Source of the DNA: Streptomyces althioticus
GTDB lineage: Bacteria; Actinomycetota; Actinomycetes; Streptomycetales; Streptomycetaceae
Assembly (NCBI GenBank): GCA_014649355.1
Contig: BMSW01000021.1
Coordinates: 1-64,000 of the forward strand
Length of the DNA: 64,000 nt
Direction: 5' to 3'
Shown: one piece after another, positions 41,427 to 50,079 of the stretch
How positions within the stretch are numbered: position 1 is the first letter of the stretch
How the letters are laid out: the number at the start of each line of letters is the position of its first letter
The notes under the pieces: generated by a model
Database searches by the model: none
What the model saw: the letters and a program-made list of their open reading frames with translations, nothing else
Told to the model about the DNA's origin: nothing
Made by a program: the position numbers and the translations under genes

Positions 41427-42269
41427 TCAGCGCCCGAAACTGGCCAGCTTGGCGCGCAGCTGGAGCACCGACTTGGTGTGGATCTGACTCACGCGGCTCT
41501 CGGTGACACCGAGCACGTTGCCGATCTCGGCCAGGGTGAGGCCCTCGTAGTAGTACAGCGTGACCACGGTCTTCTCCCGCTCGGGCAGGGTGTTGATGGC
41601 CCGCGCCAGGAAGCGGCGCAGCTCCCGGTCCTCGGCGACCTCCACCGGGTTGTCGGCGGCGGTGTCCTCCAGGGTGTCCATGAAGCTGAGCTGGTCGCCG
41701 CCGTCACCGCCGACGTGCAGCAGTTCCTCCAGGGCGACGACGTTGGCGAGGGAGAGCTGGCTGAACACCGCGTGCAGCTCGCCGACGGTGATGCCCATCT
41801 CGGCGGCGACCTCGTTCTCCGTCGGGGTGCGTCGCAGCCGCGCCTCGAGGGTGGCGTAGGCGCGCTCCACGTTGCGCGCCTTCTGCCGCACGGAGCGGGG
41901 GATCCAGTCCAGTGCCCGCAGCTCGTCGATCATCGCGCCGCGGATCCGGGTGATCGCGTACGTCTCGAACTTGATCTCACGGTCGACGTCGAACTTCTCG
42001 ATCGCGTCGATCAGCCCGAAGACGCCGGAGGAGACGAAGTCCGCCTGTTCGACGTTGGGCGGCAGGCCCACGCTGACCCGGCCGGCGACGTACTTCACCA
42101 GCGGTGAGTAGTGCAGGATCAGCTGCTCCCGCAGACGTTCGTCCCCCGTCGCCTTGTACGACCGCCACAGCTCGTCGAGCGTCGAGGGAGCGGGCGGCCG
42201 CACGCTGCCACCGTCGCGGGCGGCTGGGGGGATCGCCGCCCGGTCGGACCCGGAGGTGTGCTGGGGCAT
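41427..42269 (-). CDS. whiG: RNA polymerase sigma factor WhiG
   Basis: A 280-residue FliA-family sigma factor, matching WhiG length. Region 2 is LRE...YSPLVKYVAGRVSVGLPPNVEQADFVSSGVFGLIDAIEKFDVDREIKFETYAITRIRGAM. Region 3 follows, and region 4 is PEREKTVVTLYYYEGLTLAEIGNVLGVTESRVSQIH. WhiG commits aerial hyphae to sporulation. Known biology: it is held by the anti-sigma RsiG bound to c-di-GMP, relevant because an AICE in this window encodes a GGDEF protein. The ATG at 42269 follows a short leader. Confidence 0.95.
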   Translation of the reverse strand: MPQHTSGSDRAAIPPAARDGGSVRPPAPSTLDELWRSYKATGDERLREQLILHYSPLVKYVAGRVSVGLPPNVEQADFVSSGVFGLIDAIEKFDVDREIKFETYAITRIRGAMIDELRALDWIPRSVRQKARNVERAYATLEARLRRTPTENEVAAEMGITVGELHAVFSQLSLANVVALEELLHVGGDGGDQLSFMDTLEDTAADNPVEVAEDRELRRFLARAINTLPEREKTVVTLYYYEGLTLAEIGNVLGVTESRVSQIHTKSVLQLRAKLASFGR

Positions 42270-42555
42270 TCGTCGCCTAGTGCCGTTCTGCCGTGGGCTG
42301 GTACTGCCTGGGTGCGTCGTCTGTCCGATGTCTGTTCTCGTGCCTGTTCTGGGCCGTCCGTGTCTGGACCCTCGTGAGCGTAGCGTGACTGCGGCGTCGC
42401 GGTGCGCGAAGAACGGGGGCCGGGCCGTGCGCAGATACGTTCCGGGGGCCGTCCCGCCGGGGCACACCCGTCGCTCTGCGTGATCACCCGGATACCCCAA
42501 CTGACGTATTTTCCAGGGCGTGTCGGGGTTCCCCCGGACGGCCGAACACGCTGCG

Positions 42556-44187
42556 TCAGCGGACATCGGTGTCTCCCCGGACCGAGATCATCGCCTGGCG
42601 CGTCAACTTCCAGCCGTCGCCGTGTCGTTCGACGTAACCAAGTGCTCGGAGTTCGTACAGTTTCGCGATCGCGTCGTCCGGGGTGGTCTGCGCCGTGCGG
42701 GCGATGTCGTCCGGGCGTGCCGCCCTGCGGGCCGGCAGCGCGGCGAGGACCTGACGGACCGCCGGGTCCAGCAGGTCGCGGGGCAGGACGGGTCCCCTGC
42801 GCTCGGGGGCGAGCTCGCCCATGTCCCCGACCAGTTCGACGATCTCGTCGGCGTCGGTGACGAGGACGGCGTCCTGCCGCAGCAGTTCGTGCACGCCGGC
42901 GGAGAGGCCGCTGGTGGCCGGGCCCGGTACTCCTATCGTGTGGCGTCCGAGCCGGCGGGCGGCGCGGGCGGTCACCAGGGAGCCGCTGCGGTGGGCCGCC
43001 TCGACGACGACCGTGCCCCGCGTGAGGGCGGCGATCACGCGGTTGCGGAGGACGAAGCGACTGGGCGTCGGATGCTCGCCGGGTGGCAACTCGCCGACCA
43101 CGAGTCCCTGTTCCGCGATCCGGCCGATCAGTCCGGCGTGTCCGCGCGGGTAGGGACGGTCCACCCCGCAGGCCAGTACGGCTACGGTCGCACCGCCCGC
43201 GCCGAGCACCCCGCGGTGTGCGGCGCCGTCGATGCCGTAGGCGCCGCCTGAGACGACGATCCACCCCTTCTCGGCGAGTCCGGCGGCGAGGGTGGCGGCC
43301 ATGAACGCCCCGTACTCGGTGCAGGCGCGCGCGCCGACGAGGGCGACCGAGCGCAACGCCCAGAGCCGCAGGTCCGCGGTGCCGCGCACCCACAGGCCGA
43401 GCGGGCGGGCATCCCCGAGGTCGTCGAGCTGGCGGGGCCACTCGGCGTCCCCGGGGCACACGAACCGCACGCCCGCGTCCCGCGCGACGGCGAGATCCCG
43501 ACGCGGGTCGGCCCGCTCGGCCCGCGCCAGCAGCCCGGCCCACCGCTTCCGGCTGACACCCGGCAAGGGCTCCCCGCGCTGCCTCAGCCGCCGCACCACC
43601 TCGTCCACCCCGAACTCCCGTACCCAGCGCCCGCCTGCCTCGTCCCCGGGTTCGACGACACGGGTGAGGAAGATCCGGCCCATGAGGCCGCCGTGGCTGA
43701 CCGGTGAGGGTGAGCCGTCGCGCCCGGGTGCCCCGGGCGGGCCGCCGCCGTCGTGCACGCCGCCTCCAGGCGGGCCGCCGGACCCGGTCGGTCGCGCCGG
43801 GTCGTGCACGGCCGCACCAGGCCGGCCGACCGCCCTCGGCTGACCCTCGTCTCCGGCCCCTCCGGCCGAGCTCACCGGGTCGACCAGACGCGGCGGCCCG
43901 GCCTCCCCGGACGGGCCGCCGGGGCCCGTCGGTCGCACCGTGCCTTGTCCAGCTGCACCAGCCGAGCCGTCCCCGCCCCGGCCGGTCGGACACGGCGCGT
44001 CCTCGTTGCCGCCCTCTGCGGGCCGGCCCAGCGGGCTGACCGGTCCTGGCGGGCCCTCGCGCACGCCGCCTCCAGGTGGGCCGCCGGACCCGGTCGGTCG
44101 CGCCGGGCCGTCCTGGCCCGTCCATCCGACCGTCTCCGACGCCTCACCACGGCTGCGAGGGCCGACCGGCCCGATCCCCCCGCTCAT
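42556..44187 (-). CDS. dprA: DNA-processing protein DprA with long repetitive N-terminal extension
   Basis: The conserved part (about the last 375 residues from MGRIFLTRVV at 43683) has the DprA Rossmann fold: VALVGARACTEYG, SGGAYGIDGAAHRG, RFVLRNRVIAALT and VVVEAAHRSGSLVTA, then a C-terminal winged helix. DprA binds single-stranded DNA and loads RecA. The reading frame extends about 168 residues upstream as Gly/Pro-rich sequence with repeated ARPTGSGGPPGGGV units. The ATG at 44187 overlaps the comM stop (ATGA), which supports the long start, though a start nearer 43683 is possible. Confidence 0.85.
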   Translation of the reverse strand: MSGGIGPVGPRSRGEASETVGWTGQDGPARPTGSGGPPGGGVREGPPGPVSPLGRPAEGGNEDAPCPTGRGGDGSAGAAGQGTVRPTGPGGPSGEAGPPRLVDPVSSAGGAGDEGQPRAVGRPGAAVHDPARPTGSGGPPGGGVHDGGGPPGAPGRDGSPSPVSHGGLMGRIFLTRVVEPGDEAGGRWVREFGVDEVVRRLRQRGEPLPGVSRKRWAGLLARAERADPRRDLAVARDAGVRFVCPGDAEWPRQLDDLGDARPLGLWVRGTADLRLWALRSVALVGARACTEYGAFMAATLAAGLAEKGWIVVSGGAYGIDGAAHRGVLGAGGATVAVLACGVDRPYPRGHAGLIGRIAEQGLVVGELPPGEHPTPSRFVLRNRVIAALTRGTVVVEAAHRSGSLVTARAARRLGRHTIGVPGPATSGLSAGVHELLRQDAVLVTDADEIVELVGDMGELAPERRGPVLPRDLLDPAVRQVLAALPARRAARPDDIARTAQTTPDDAIAKLYELRALGYVERHGDGWKLTRQAMISVRGDTDVR

Positions 44188-45806
44188 ACCCCCGCCCCGA
44201 TCGCCATCGGCACCCCGCGGGGCACGCCCGTGCGGAGTTGCAGGGCCAGTACGACGTCGCCGGCGTCCGGGCGGTCGTGGCCGGACAGGTCGGCGACCGT
44301 CCAGGCGACCCGCAGCACGCGGTCGATCCCCCGCGCGGTCAGCACGCCCCGTTCCAGACTCCGCTCGGCCTCGTCCATGGCGCCCGGCGCGGCCTGCCAG
44401 CGGCTGCGGAGCTCCCGGCCCGGGATCTCACTGTTGAGGCGCCACGGCGTGCCGTGGAACCGCACGGCGGCCCGTTCGCGGGCCGAGCGCACCCGGTCGG
44501 CGACCACCGCGGTGGTCTCGCCACGTGCGCCCGTCGCCGTCAGCTCGCCCCGGGTGACGGCGTCCACCTCCACCCGCAGGTCGACCCGGTCGAGCAGTGG
44601 TCCGGAGAGCCGGGCCTGGTAGCGGCGGATCGCCGAGGGCGGGCACTCGCACCGGTCGTCCGTGCGCGAGAACCGGCCGCACGGGCACGGATTGGCCGCG
44701 AGCACCATGAGGAAACGCGCCGGGAAGCGCACGACGCCCGCGCTGCGCGCGATGACCACGTGCCCCGCCTCCAGCGGCTGGCGCAGGGCGTCCAGTGCCT
44801 TGCTGCTGAACTCGGGGGTCTCGTCCAGGAACAGGACGCCCCGGTGGGACAGGGACACCGCCCCCGGCCGGGCCGTCCCCGGGCCGCCGCCCACGAGCGC
44901 CTGCATGGTGGCCGAGTGGTGCGGGGCGCAGTAGGGCGCGGTGTCGATCAGGGGGCGGCCCGGCGGCAGCAGGCCCGCCACCGAGTGCACGGCGGTCACC
45001 TCCAGGGACGCCTGCCGGTCCAGCGGCGGCAGGATGGAGGGCATGCGCTCGGCGAGCATCGTCTTGCCCGCGCCGGGCGGGCCTTCGAGAAAGAGGTGGT
45101 GCCCGCCCGCCGCGGCCACCTCGACGGCCGTGCGCGCCGTGTGCTGGCCCACGACGTCGGCGAGGTCGTGTCCCTGGTCGCACCGGCCGGGGCCGCCGCT
45201 CATGCCGGTGATCGCCCCGCCGCCGAGGTCGCGCAGTCCCGCCATCAGCGGATCGGGCCGGTCGGGCTCCTGGGGCTCCTCGTCGGGCACCGGCTCGTCG
45301 GTGAGGACCGCGACGAGCTGGCGCAGGCTGCGCACGCCCAGCACGGACACGCCCGGTACCAGGGCGGCCTCGGCGGCGGCGCACTCCGGCACCACCACCT
45401 GCTCGAAGCCCGCGTCCGCCGCGGCCAGCACCGCCGGCAGGATGCCGCGCACCGGCCGCACCCGGCCGTCCAGGCCGAGCTCGCCGATCATCACGATGTC
45501 GGACAGCACCCGGGGGTCGATCCGCTCGGAGGCGCCGAGGACGGCACAGGCGACGGCGAGATCGAACCCGCTGCCGGCCTTCGGCACCGACGCCGGGCTC
45601 AGTCCGACGGTGAGCTTCTTCTGCGGCCACTCGCCACCGGAGTTGACCACGGCGGCCCTCACCCGGTCGCGGCTCTCCGTCAGGCTCTTGTCCGGCAGCC
45701 CCACCAGCGTGAACGCGGCGACTCCCGGCTCCAGGTCGGCCTGCACCTCGACGACCACGCCCTCGACGCCGACGAGCGTCACCGAACACGTACGGGCGAA
45801 TCCCAT
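44184..45806 (-). CDS. comM: YifB/ComM family Mg-chelatase-like AAA+ ATPase
   Basis: A 540-residue protein. An N-terminal Lon-protease-like domain (LVGVEGVVVEVQADLEPGVAAFTLVGLPDKSLTESRDRV) precedes a AAA+ core, with Walker A GPPGAGKTML (about 220-229) and FLDETPEF as Walker B. A cysteine cluster (NPCPCGRFSRTDDRCECPP) and a C-terminal domain follow. ComM proteins are branch-migration helicases aiding DNA uptake recombination. It abuts yraN (TGA directly followed by ATG) and overlaps dprA, forming yraN-comM-dprA. Confidence 0.93.
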   Translation of the reverse strand: MGFARTCSVTLVGVEGVVVEVQADLEPGVAAFTLVGLPDKSLTESRDRVRAAVVNSGGEWPQKKLTVGLSPASVPKAGSGFDLAVACAVLGASERIDPRVLSDIVMIGELGLDGRVRPVRGILPAVLAAADAGFEQVVVPECAAAEAALVPGVSVLGVRSLRQLVAVLTDEPVPDEEPQEPDRPDPLMAGLRDLGGGAITGMSGGPGRCDQGHDLADVVGQHTARTAVEVAAAGGHHLFLEGPPGAGKTMLAERMPSILPPLDRQASLEVTAVHSVAGLLPPGRPLIDTAPYCAPHHSATMQALVGGGPGTARPGAVSLSHRGVLFLDETPEFSSKALDALRQPLEAGHVVIARSAGVVRFPARFLMVLAANPCPCGRFSRTDDRCECPPSAIRRYQARLSGPLLDRVDLRVEVDAVTRGELTATGARGETTAVVADRVRSARERAAVRFHGTPWRLNSEIPGRELRSRWQAAPGAMDEAERSLERGVLTARGIDRVLRVAWTVADLSGHDRPDAGDVVLALQLRTGVPRGVPMAIGAGV

Positions 45807-46268
45807 TCAGGCCACCCCCCTGACGTGCTCGACGACGGGGGCGCCGCGCCTCGGCAGCAGCACGCCGACCAGGTCGATGCGGACGCCGCCGGGCGGTGCT
45901 CCCCCGTGTTCCTGGAGCCAGCGCTCCGCGAGTCCTCGCAGCCGGCTCGCCTTGGCCGGAGTGATCGCAGCCATGGGGTGCTGGAAGGCCCCGGCGCGGC
46001 GGGTCTTCACCTCGCAGACGACCAGGGCGTCGCCGTCCCGCGCCACGATGTCGATCTCGCCGGTCCTGCCGCAGCGCCAGTTGCGCTCCAGCACCGTCAT
46101 GCCGGCCTGGGTCAGCCGCCGCGCGGCCAGTGTCTCCCCGTACCTGCCGAGCGCCCCACGGGCCTGCCCGCCACCACTCCCGGCGCCCCCGCGTACTTGC
46201 GTGTCCTGCCTGTCCTGCGTGTCCTGCCGTGCGTCCATGTCGGCACCACCTCCGGCGCCAACCGTCAC
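45807..46268 (-). CDS. YraN family (UPF0102) nuclease-like protein
   Basis: About 153 residues with a PD-(D/E)xK-like core: GRYGETLAARRLTQAGM, NWRCGRTGEIDIVARDGDALVVCEVKTR (catalytic-type E...D...ExK), then a C-terminal helix. The first ~35 residues contain repeated RQDTQ/DRQDTQ encoded by short GTCCTGC DNA repeats. The ATG at 46238 (MDARQDTQ) could be the true start. It is probably Holliday-junction-resolvase-like; no activity is proven. It is followed without a gap by comM. Confidence 0.87.
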   Translation of the reverse strand: MTVGAGGGADMDARQDTQDRQDTQVRGGAGSGGGQARGALGRYGETLAARRLTQAGMTVLERNWRCGRTGEIDIVARDGDALVVCEVKTRRAGAFQHPMAAITPAKASRLRGLAERWLQEHGGAPPGGVRIDLVGVLLPRRGAPVVEHVRGVA

Positions 46269-46387
46269 GCAGACCAGCCGGTCCCCGCCGGGTCAGGTGG
46301 ACAACCTCGCTGCTGTGGACAACTCCGCCACCCGCGAGAGTGACGTCACCACGTCACCACTCTCACCACTGTCACCACGAGACCACG

Positions 46388-46696
46388 TCACCCGCTCGGC
46401 AGCTCAAGATCGCTCTTGTTGAGCTCCTCAATGTTCACGTCCTTGAACGTGAGTACCCGCACCTGCTTCACGAAGCGGGCCGGCCGGTACATGTCCCAGA
46501 CCCAGGCGTCCGCCATGGAGACCTCGAAGAAGACCTCACCCTGCACCGAGTGGACCTGCATCTCATAGTCGTTGGTGAGGTAGAAGCGCCGCTCGGTCTC
46601 GATCACGTATTTGAACAGACCGACGACATCGCGGTACTCCCGGTAGAGCTTCAGCTCCATCTCGGTCTCGTACTTCTCGAGGTCCTCGGCGCTCAT
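46388..46696 (-). CDS. DUF2469 protein, conserved in actinobacteria
   Basis: A 102-residue protein (MSAEDLEKYETEMELKLYREYRDVVGLFKYVIETERRFYLTN...), highly conserved in actinobacteria but of unknown function. It is rich in charged and aromatic residues and has no membrane segment. The ATG at 46696 has a GGGGAAC region upstream. It stands between the Nudix gene and yraN in the same direction, 119 bp before yraN. Confidence 0.9.
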   Translation of the reverse strand: MSAEDLEKYETEMELKLYREYRDVVGLFKYVIETERRFYLTNDYEMQVHSVQGEVFFEVSMADAWVWDMYRPARFVKQVRVLTFKDVNIEELNKSDLELPSG

Positions 46697-46749
46697 GGCA
46701 TGTTCCCCTTCAGCCGTGCGATCCCACCATTGTGCGCCAGTCCCGCAAG

Positions 46750-47277
46750 TCACCGGACGATTTCGGTGTCCAGGGTGACGGGCGCGGCCGGGGGCCCTTC
46801 GTCGAGCAGTGTCCGCAGCAGTCCGGCGAGCTTGGTCGGGTACACCGTCTCACGGGCGTGGGACAGTTCCGGGCAGGTCCACCAGCGGGCGCCGGCGACA
46901 CTGCGCCGTTCCAGCTCGGTCAGGGCGGTCGCCGCGGTGGCCGTCTGCGTCGTACGGGCCAGGTAGTACCACTCGTCCTGGTCCCACTGGCGGCCCGCGA
47001 ACGGGAAGGAGCAGCGCCGCCGCCACAGCACGGGGCCGAGTTCGACGTCGGTGATGCCGGTCTCCTCGGCGAGTTCCCTGAGGGCGGCCTGTTCACGGGT
47101 CTCGTCGCCCTCCACGCCGCCGCCGGGCGTGAACCACCAGTCGGTGCCGGGGTCGTCCGGTTCGTGGCCGTGGAGCAGCAGGATGCGGTCCCGCGGGTCG
47201 AGCAGGACCACCCGGGCGACCCTGCGCAGCCCGCCCGTGTACGTGTCCGGGGCGGCCGGCACCGGCTCAGCGGGCAC
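46750..47277 (-). CDS. Nudix hydrolase
   Basis: A 175-residue protein. The Nudix box is GGGVEGDETREQAALRELAEETGI (G-x5-E-x7-REUxEExGU), preceded by WWFTPGG. It probably hydrolyses a nucleoside diphosphate derivative; the substrate cannot be read from sequence. It overlaps the end of sipZ by 11 bp, consistent with an operon starting at sipZ, as described for the S. lividans sip locus. Confidence 0.9.
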   Translation of the reverse strand: MPAEPVPAAPDTYTGGLRRVARVVLLDPRDRILLLHGHEPDDPGTDWWFTPGGGVEGDETREQAALRELAEETGITDVELGPVLWRRRCSFPFAGRQWDQDEWYYLARTTQTATAATALTELERRSVAGARWWTCPELSHARETVYPTKLAGLLRTLLDEGPPAAPVTLDTEIVR

Positions 47278-48049
47278 CGGTGCTCCCCGCGGCTCGCCGG
47301 GCCCGGGAGGCGGCCGCGCGCTTGGCCAGCGGCCCGTAGGCGGCTCCCGCCAGCACCAGCACCGCCCCGCCGACCACTGCGGCGAGCACGCCCGGCAGCG
47401 GTCCCGGCGTGGAGAGCGGACCGAGGGCCTGGAAGCCGGCGGGCTTGGCGAGCATGCCGTCCATCGGCCAGACGACGGCGTCGACGCGCGCCTGGACGGC
47501 GTCGCGGGCGACGGTGCCGCTGGCGGCGTCGGTCAGATGGGCCGTGGAGTCGACCGACCCGGAGCGCTCGTCGCCGAGCAGGAACAGGCGTCCCTTCGGC
47601 ACGGTCACCTCGGGGAAGACGGACGACCGCGCGATCGGGTCGTCGGGGAGGTACGGCTCGTCGATCTCCTTGCCGTTGACCGTGAGCTTGCCGTCCTCGC
47701 AGCAGGAGACGGTGTCTCCGCCGACGGCGACGACCCGCTTCACCATGGGGGCGTTCGACCAGGTGGCGTCCCGGAAGACGACGACGTCGCCGCGGCGGAC
47801 CTCTCCGCCGTCTATGCGCTCCGCCAGCACCCGCTCGCCGGCGTCAATCGTCGGGGCCATCGAGGTGGTCGGCACGGTGTAGGGCCGGTAGACCACCGCT
47901 CCCCAGGCGAACCCGCCGAGGAACAGCACCAGCCCGAGCGCGACGGCCACGTTGGACAGCACCTGCCCGGTCCGGCCGCTCCGTGCCGTGCCGGAACCGC
48001 CGCTGCCCGGGACCGTACGCGTCGTGCTCTGACCACTCATGGGCGGCAC
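47267..48049 (-). CDS. sipZ: Type I signal peptidase (SipZ-type)
   Basis: A 260-residue membrane protease. An N-terminal helix (VLSNVAVALGLVLFLGGFAWGAVVY) precedes the catalytic serine in VPTTSMAPT and lysine in MVKRVVAVGGD, the general pattern of Ser-Lys signal peptidases. A C-terminal second anchor (LPGVLAAVVGGAVLVLAGAAYGPL) is unusual outside Streptomyces. It lies 74 bp after sipY and is coupled to the Nudix gene downstream. It cleaves signal peptides at the outer face of the membrane. Confidence 0.92.
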   Translation of the reverse strand: MPPMSGQSTTRTVPGSGGSGTARSGRTGQVLSNVAVALGLVLFLGGFAWGAVVYRPYTVPTTSMAPTIDAGERVLAERIDGGEVRRGDVVVFRDATWSNAPMVKRVVAVGGDTVSCCEDGKLTVNGKEIDEPYLPDDPIARSSVFPEVTVPKGRLFLLGDERSGSVDSTAHLTDAASGTVARDAVQARVDAVVWPMDGMLAKPAGFQALGPLSTPGPLPGVLAAVVGGAVLVLAGAAYGPLAKRAAASRARRAAGSTGAR

Positions 48050-48122
48050 CCTACCCGGCGGTACCCGGGCGGGTCAGCCCTCCCCGCGCCTCCCCTTCCC
48101 GAGAGGGCGCGGGTCCCGGCCG

Positions 48123-49091
48123 TCAGGCGCGACGGCGCCGCCACAGCACGAACGGCACCGCGCCGGCCAGCGCGAGCGCGGGAGGCGCGACCGTCAGGGC
48201 CGCCGCGTCCTGCGCCTGGGTGTTCAGCCCGGGCTGGTCGAAGGTGTCCGGGACGGGCAGGTTGGTCCAGCGGTTGATCGGCCAGGCGATGACCACGGCG
48301 CGGCCGACGACCTTGTCGACGGGGACGAAGCCCTGGTTCTTGTCGGCCGTGTTGTAGCGGGAGTCCCGCGAGTTCTGCCGGTGGTCGCCCATGACCCAGA
48401 TGTGGCCCTCGGGAACCTTGACCTTGAACTGGCCGCCCTGGTCGTCCTGGCTGCAGGGGGTGTTGCCCGGGTAGACGTAGGGCTCGTTGAGCGCCTTGCC
48501 GTTGACCGTCAGCGGGCCGGTGCCCTTGCACTCGACCGTGTCGCCGCCGACGCCGATGACCCGCTTGATCAGGTCCTTCTCCTCCGCGGACGGCATCAGG
48601 CCGATGAAGCTGAGAGCCTTCTGCAGCGCGTTGGGGTCGGGGGTCGGCTCGCCCGCCAGCCAGTTGTCGGGGTCGTGGAAGACGACGACCTCGCCGCGCT
48701 CGGGCTCGGAGCCGAACCACGGGGTCAGTTTGTCGACCAGGACCCGGTCTCCCCGCTGGAGGGTGTTCTGCATCGAGTCGGAGGGGATCGAGAACGCCTG
48801 GACGAGGAACGTCTTGATCAGCAGCGCCAGGACGAGGGCGATGCCGATGAGGATCGGCAGTTCCTTCCAGAAGGAGCGCTGCTGCTTCTTCTGCCGGCCG
48901 TGCTCGGGGCCGTCCGGTCCCTGACCGTCGGTCCGCGTCCCGTCCTCGTTCACTCCGCCGTCCTCGACCGCACGCCCGTCATCTCCGGAGAACGCGGCGT
49001 GGCCCGCGTCCGGGTCGCCCGGTCCCGCGGAGCGTCCGCGGGGCTCCTCGCCTCCCTGACCGGACCGTGCGCCAACCGCCACATCCCCCAC
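48123..49091 (-). CDS. sipY: Type I signal peptidase (SipY-type)
   Basis: A 322-residue protease with a long acidic cytoplasmic N-terminus, an anchor helix (LPILIGIALVLALLIKTFLVQAF), catalytic Ser in IPSDSMQNT and Lys in LIKRVIGVGGD, the GDHRQNSRDSR box and a C-terminal anchor (LALAGAVPFVLWRRRRA). The start at 49091 overlaps the sipX 3' end by 113 bp. A start further in may be used, but the frame is open throughout. It is third in the sipW-X-Y series. Confidence 0.9.
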   Translation of the reverse strand: MGDVAVGARSGQGGEEPRGRSAGPGDPDAGHAAFSGDDGRAVEDGGVNEDGTRTDGQGPDGPEHGRQKKQQRSFWKELPILIGIALVLALLIKTFLVQAFSIPSDSMQNTLQRGDRVLVDKLTPWFGSEPERGEVVVFHDPDNWLAGEPTPDPNALQKALSFIGLMPSAEEKDLIKRVIGVGGDTVECKGTGPLTVNGKALNEPYVYPGNTPCSQDDQGGQFKVKVPEGHIWVMGDHRQNSRDSRYNTADKNQGFVPVDKVVGRAVVIAWPINRWTNLPVPDTFDQPGLNTQAQDAAALTVAPPALALAGAVPFVLWRRRRA

Positions 49092-50079
49092 GCCGACTCC
49101 TCACTCTCTGCCGCTGCCCGCGCCATGCCCGGCGCAGGCCCACCACTCCCATAACGAGCGGGAGTTCCGCAGGGCTCGGGAGCTGGACAATCTCTTCACG
49201 TTGGCCGGGATCGTCCGGGGCAACCCTATGCGACGGCGAGGCCCCGGCGATCGACCCGGGCGCCGAGTCGGACACGGAGGCGTAGGTCGTCGGCTCGTCG
49301 AGCGTGTTCCAGTGGCCGAGGGGCCAGGCGATGACCATGGCGCGGCCCACCACCTCGTCCTCGGAGACGGTGCCGCCGTAGTCGGTGTCCTGGTGGAAAC
49401 GGGAGTCCGCGGAGTTGGCGCGGTGGTCGCCCATCACCCACAGGCGGCCCTCCGGCACGGTGACGTCGAAGGGCGTCAGCGAGGGAGCGTTGCCGGGGTA
49501 GAGGTAGTCCTCGTTCAGCGGGACGCCGTTGACGGTGACGCGGCCCTGGGTGTCGCAGCACTGGACGCGGTCGCCGCCGACGCCGACGACCCGCTTGATC
49601 AGGTCCTTCTCGTTCTCCGACGGCAGCAGACCGATGAAGGTGAGGCCCTCCTTGATCTGCTTGATGCCGACGGGGTCCTCCTTCTTCACCGTGGTCCGCT
49701 CGTCCTGGAGCCAGCCGCCGGGGTCCTTGAACACGACGACGTCACCGCGCTGCGGCTTGGACCCGAACCAGGGGGTGAGCTTGTCGACGAGGACGCGGTC
49801 GCCGATCTGGATCGTCTGCTCCATGGAGCCGGACGGGATGACGAACGCCTGCACGAGAAACGTCTTCAGCACCAGCGCGATCAGGACGGCGACGCCGATG
49901 AGGAGCGGGATCTCCTTGACGGCGCTGCGCCTGCGGCGCCGCTTGACCTTGCGCTGGAGCTTGCGCCGCTCGGCGCGGGTGCGGCCGGAGCCCGGGGCGA
50001 CGGCCCTGCGGGACCCGGTGGGCAGCAGGTTCTCGGCGGCGCTCTCCGGCACGCCGCGGGGCTTGCCGCGGTTACCCAT
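48979..50079 (-). CDS. sipX: Type I signal peptidase (SipX-type)
   Basis: A 366-residue protease from the ATG at 50079. A very basic N-terminus (RKLQRKVKRRRRRSAVKE) is followed by an anchor helix, catalytic Ser in IPSGSMEQT, Lys in LIKRVVGVGGD, CCD, and GDHRANSADSR. The C-terminal ~60 residues (after LPLVMGVVGL) are Arg/Gly-rich and lie in the overlap with sipY. This tail may be real or reflect a small frameshift. The start overlaps the sipW stop by 8 bp. Confidence 0.88.
   Translation of the reverse strand: MGNRGKPRGVPESAAENLLPTGSRRAVAPGSGRTRAERRKLQRKVKRRRRRSAVKEIPLLIGVAVLIALVLKTFLVQAFVIPSGSMEQTIQIGDRVLVDKLTPWFGSKPQRGDVVVFKDPGGWLQDERTTVKKEDPVGIKQIKEGLTFIGLLPSENEKDLIKRVVGVGGDRVQCCDTQGRVTVNGVPLNEDYLYPGNAPSLTPFDVTVPEGRLWVMGDHRANSADSRFHQDTDYGGTVSEDEVVGRAMVIAWPLGHWNTLDEPTTYASVSDSAPGSIAGASPSHRVAPDDPGQREEIVQLPSPAELPLVMGVVGLRRAWRGQRQRVRSRRGGCGGWRTVRSGRRGAPRTLRGTGRPGRGPRRVLRR

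Noticed and set aside
48979..49091. sipX as a pseudogene
   Set aside because: All catalytic motifs are intact upstream of the overlap, so the gene should still make a working protease.
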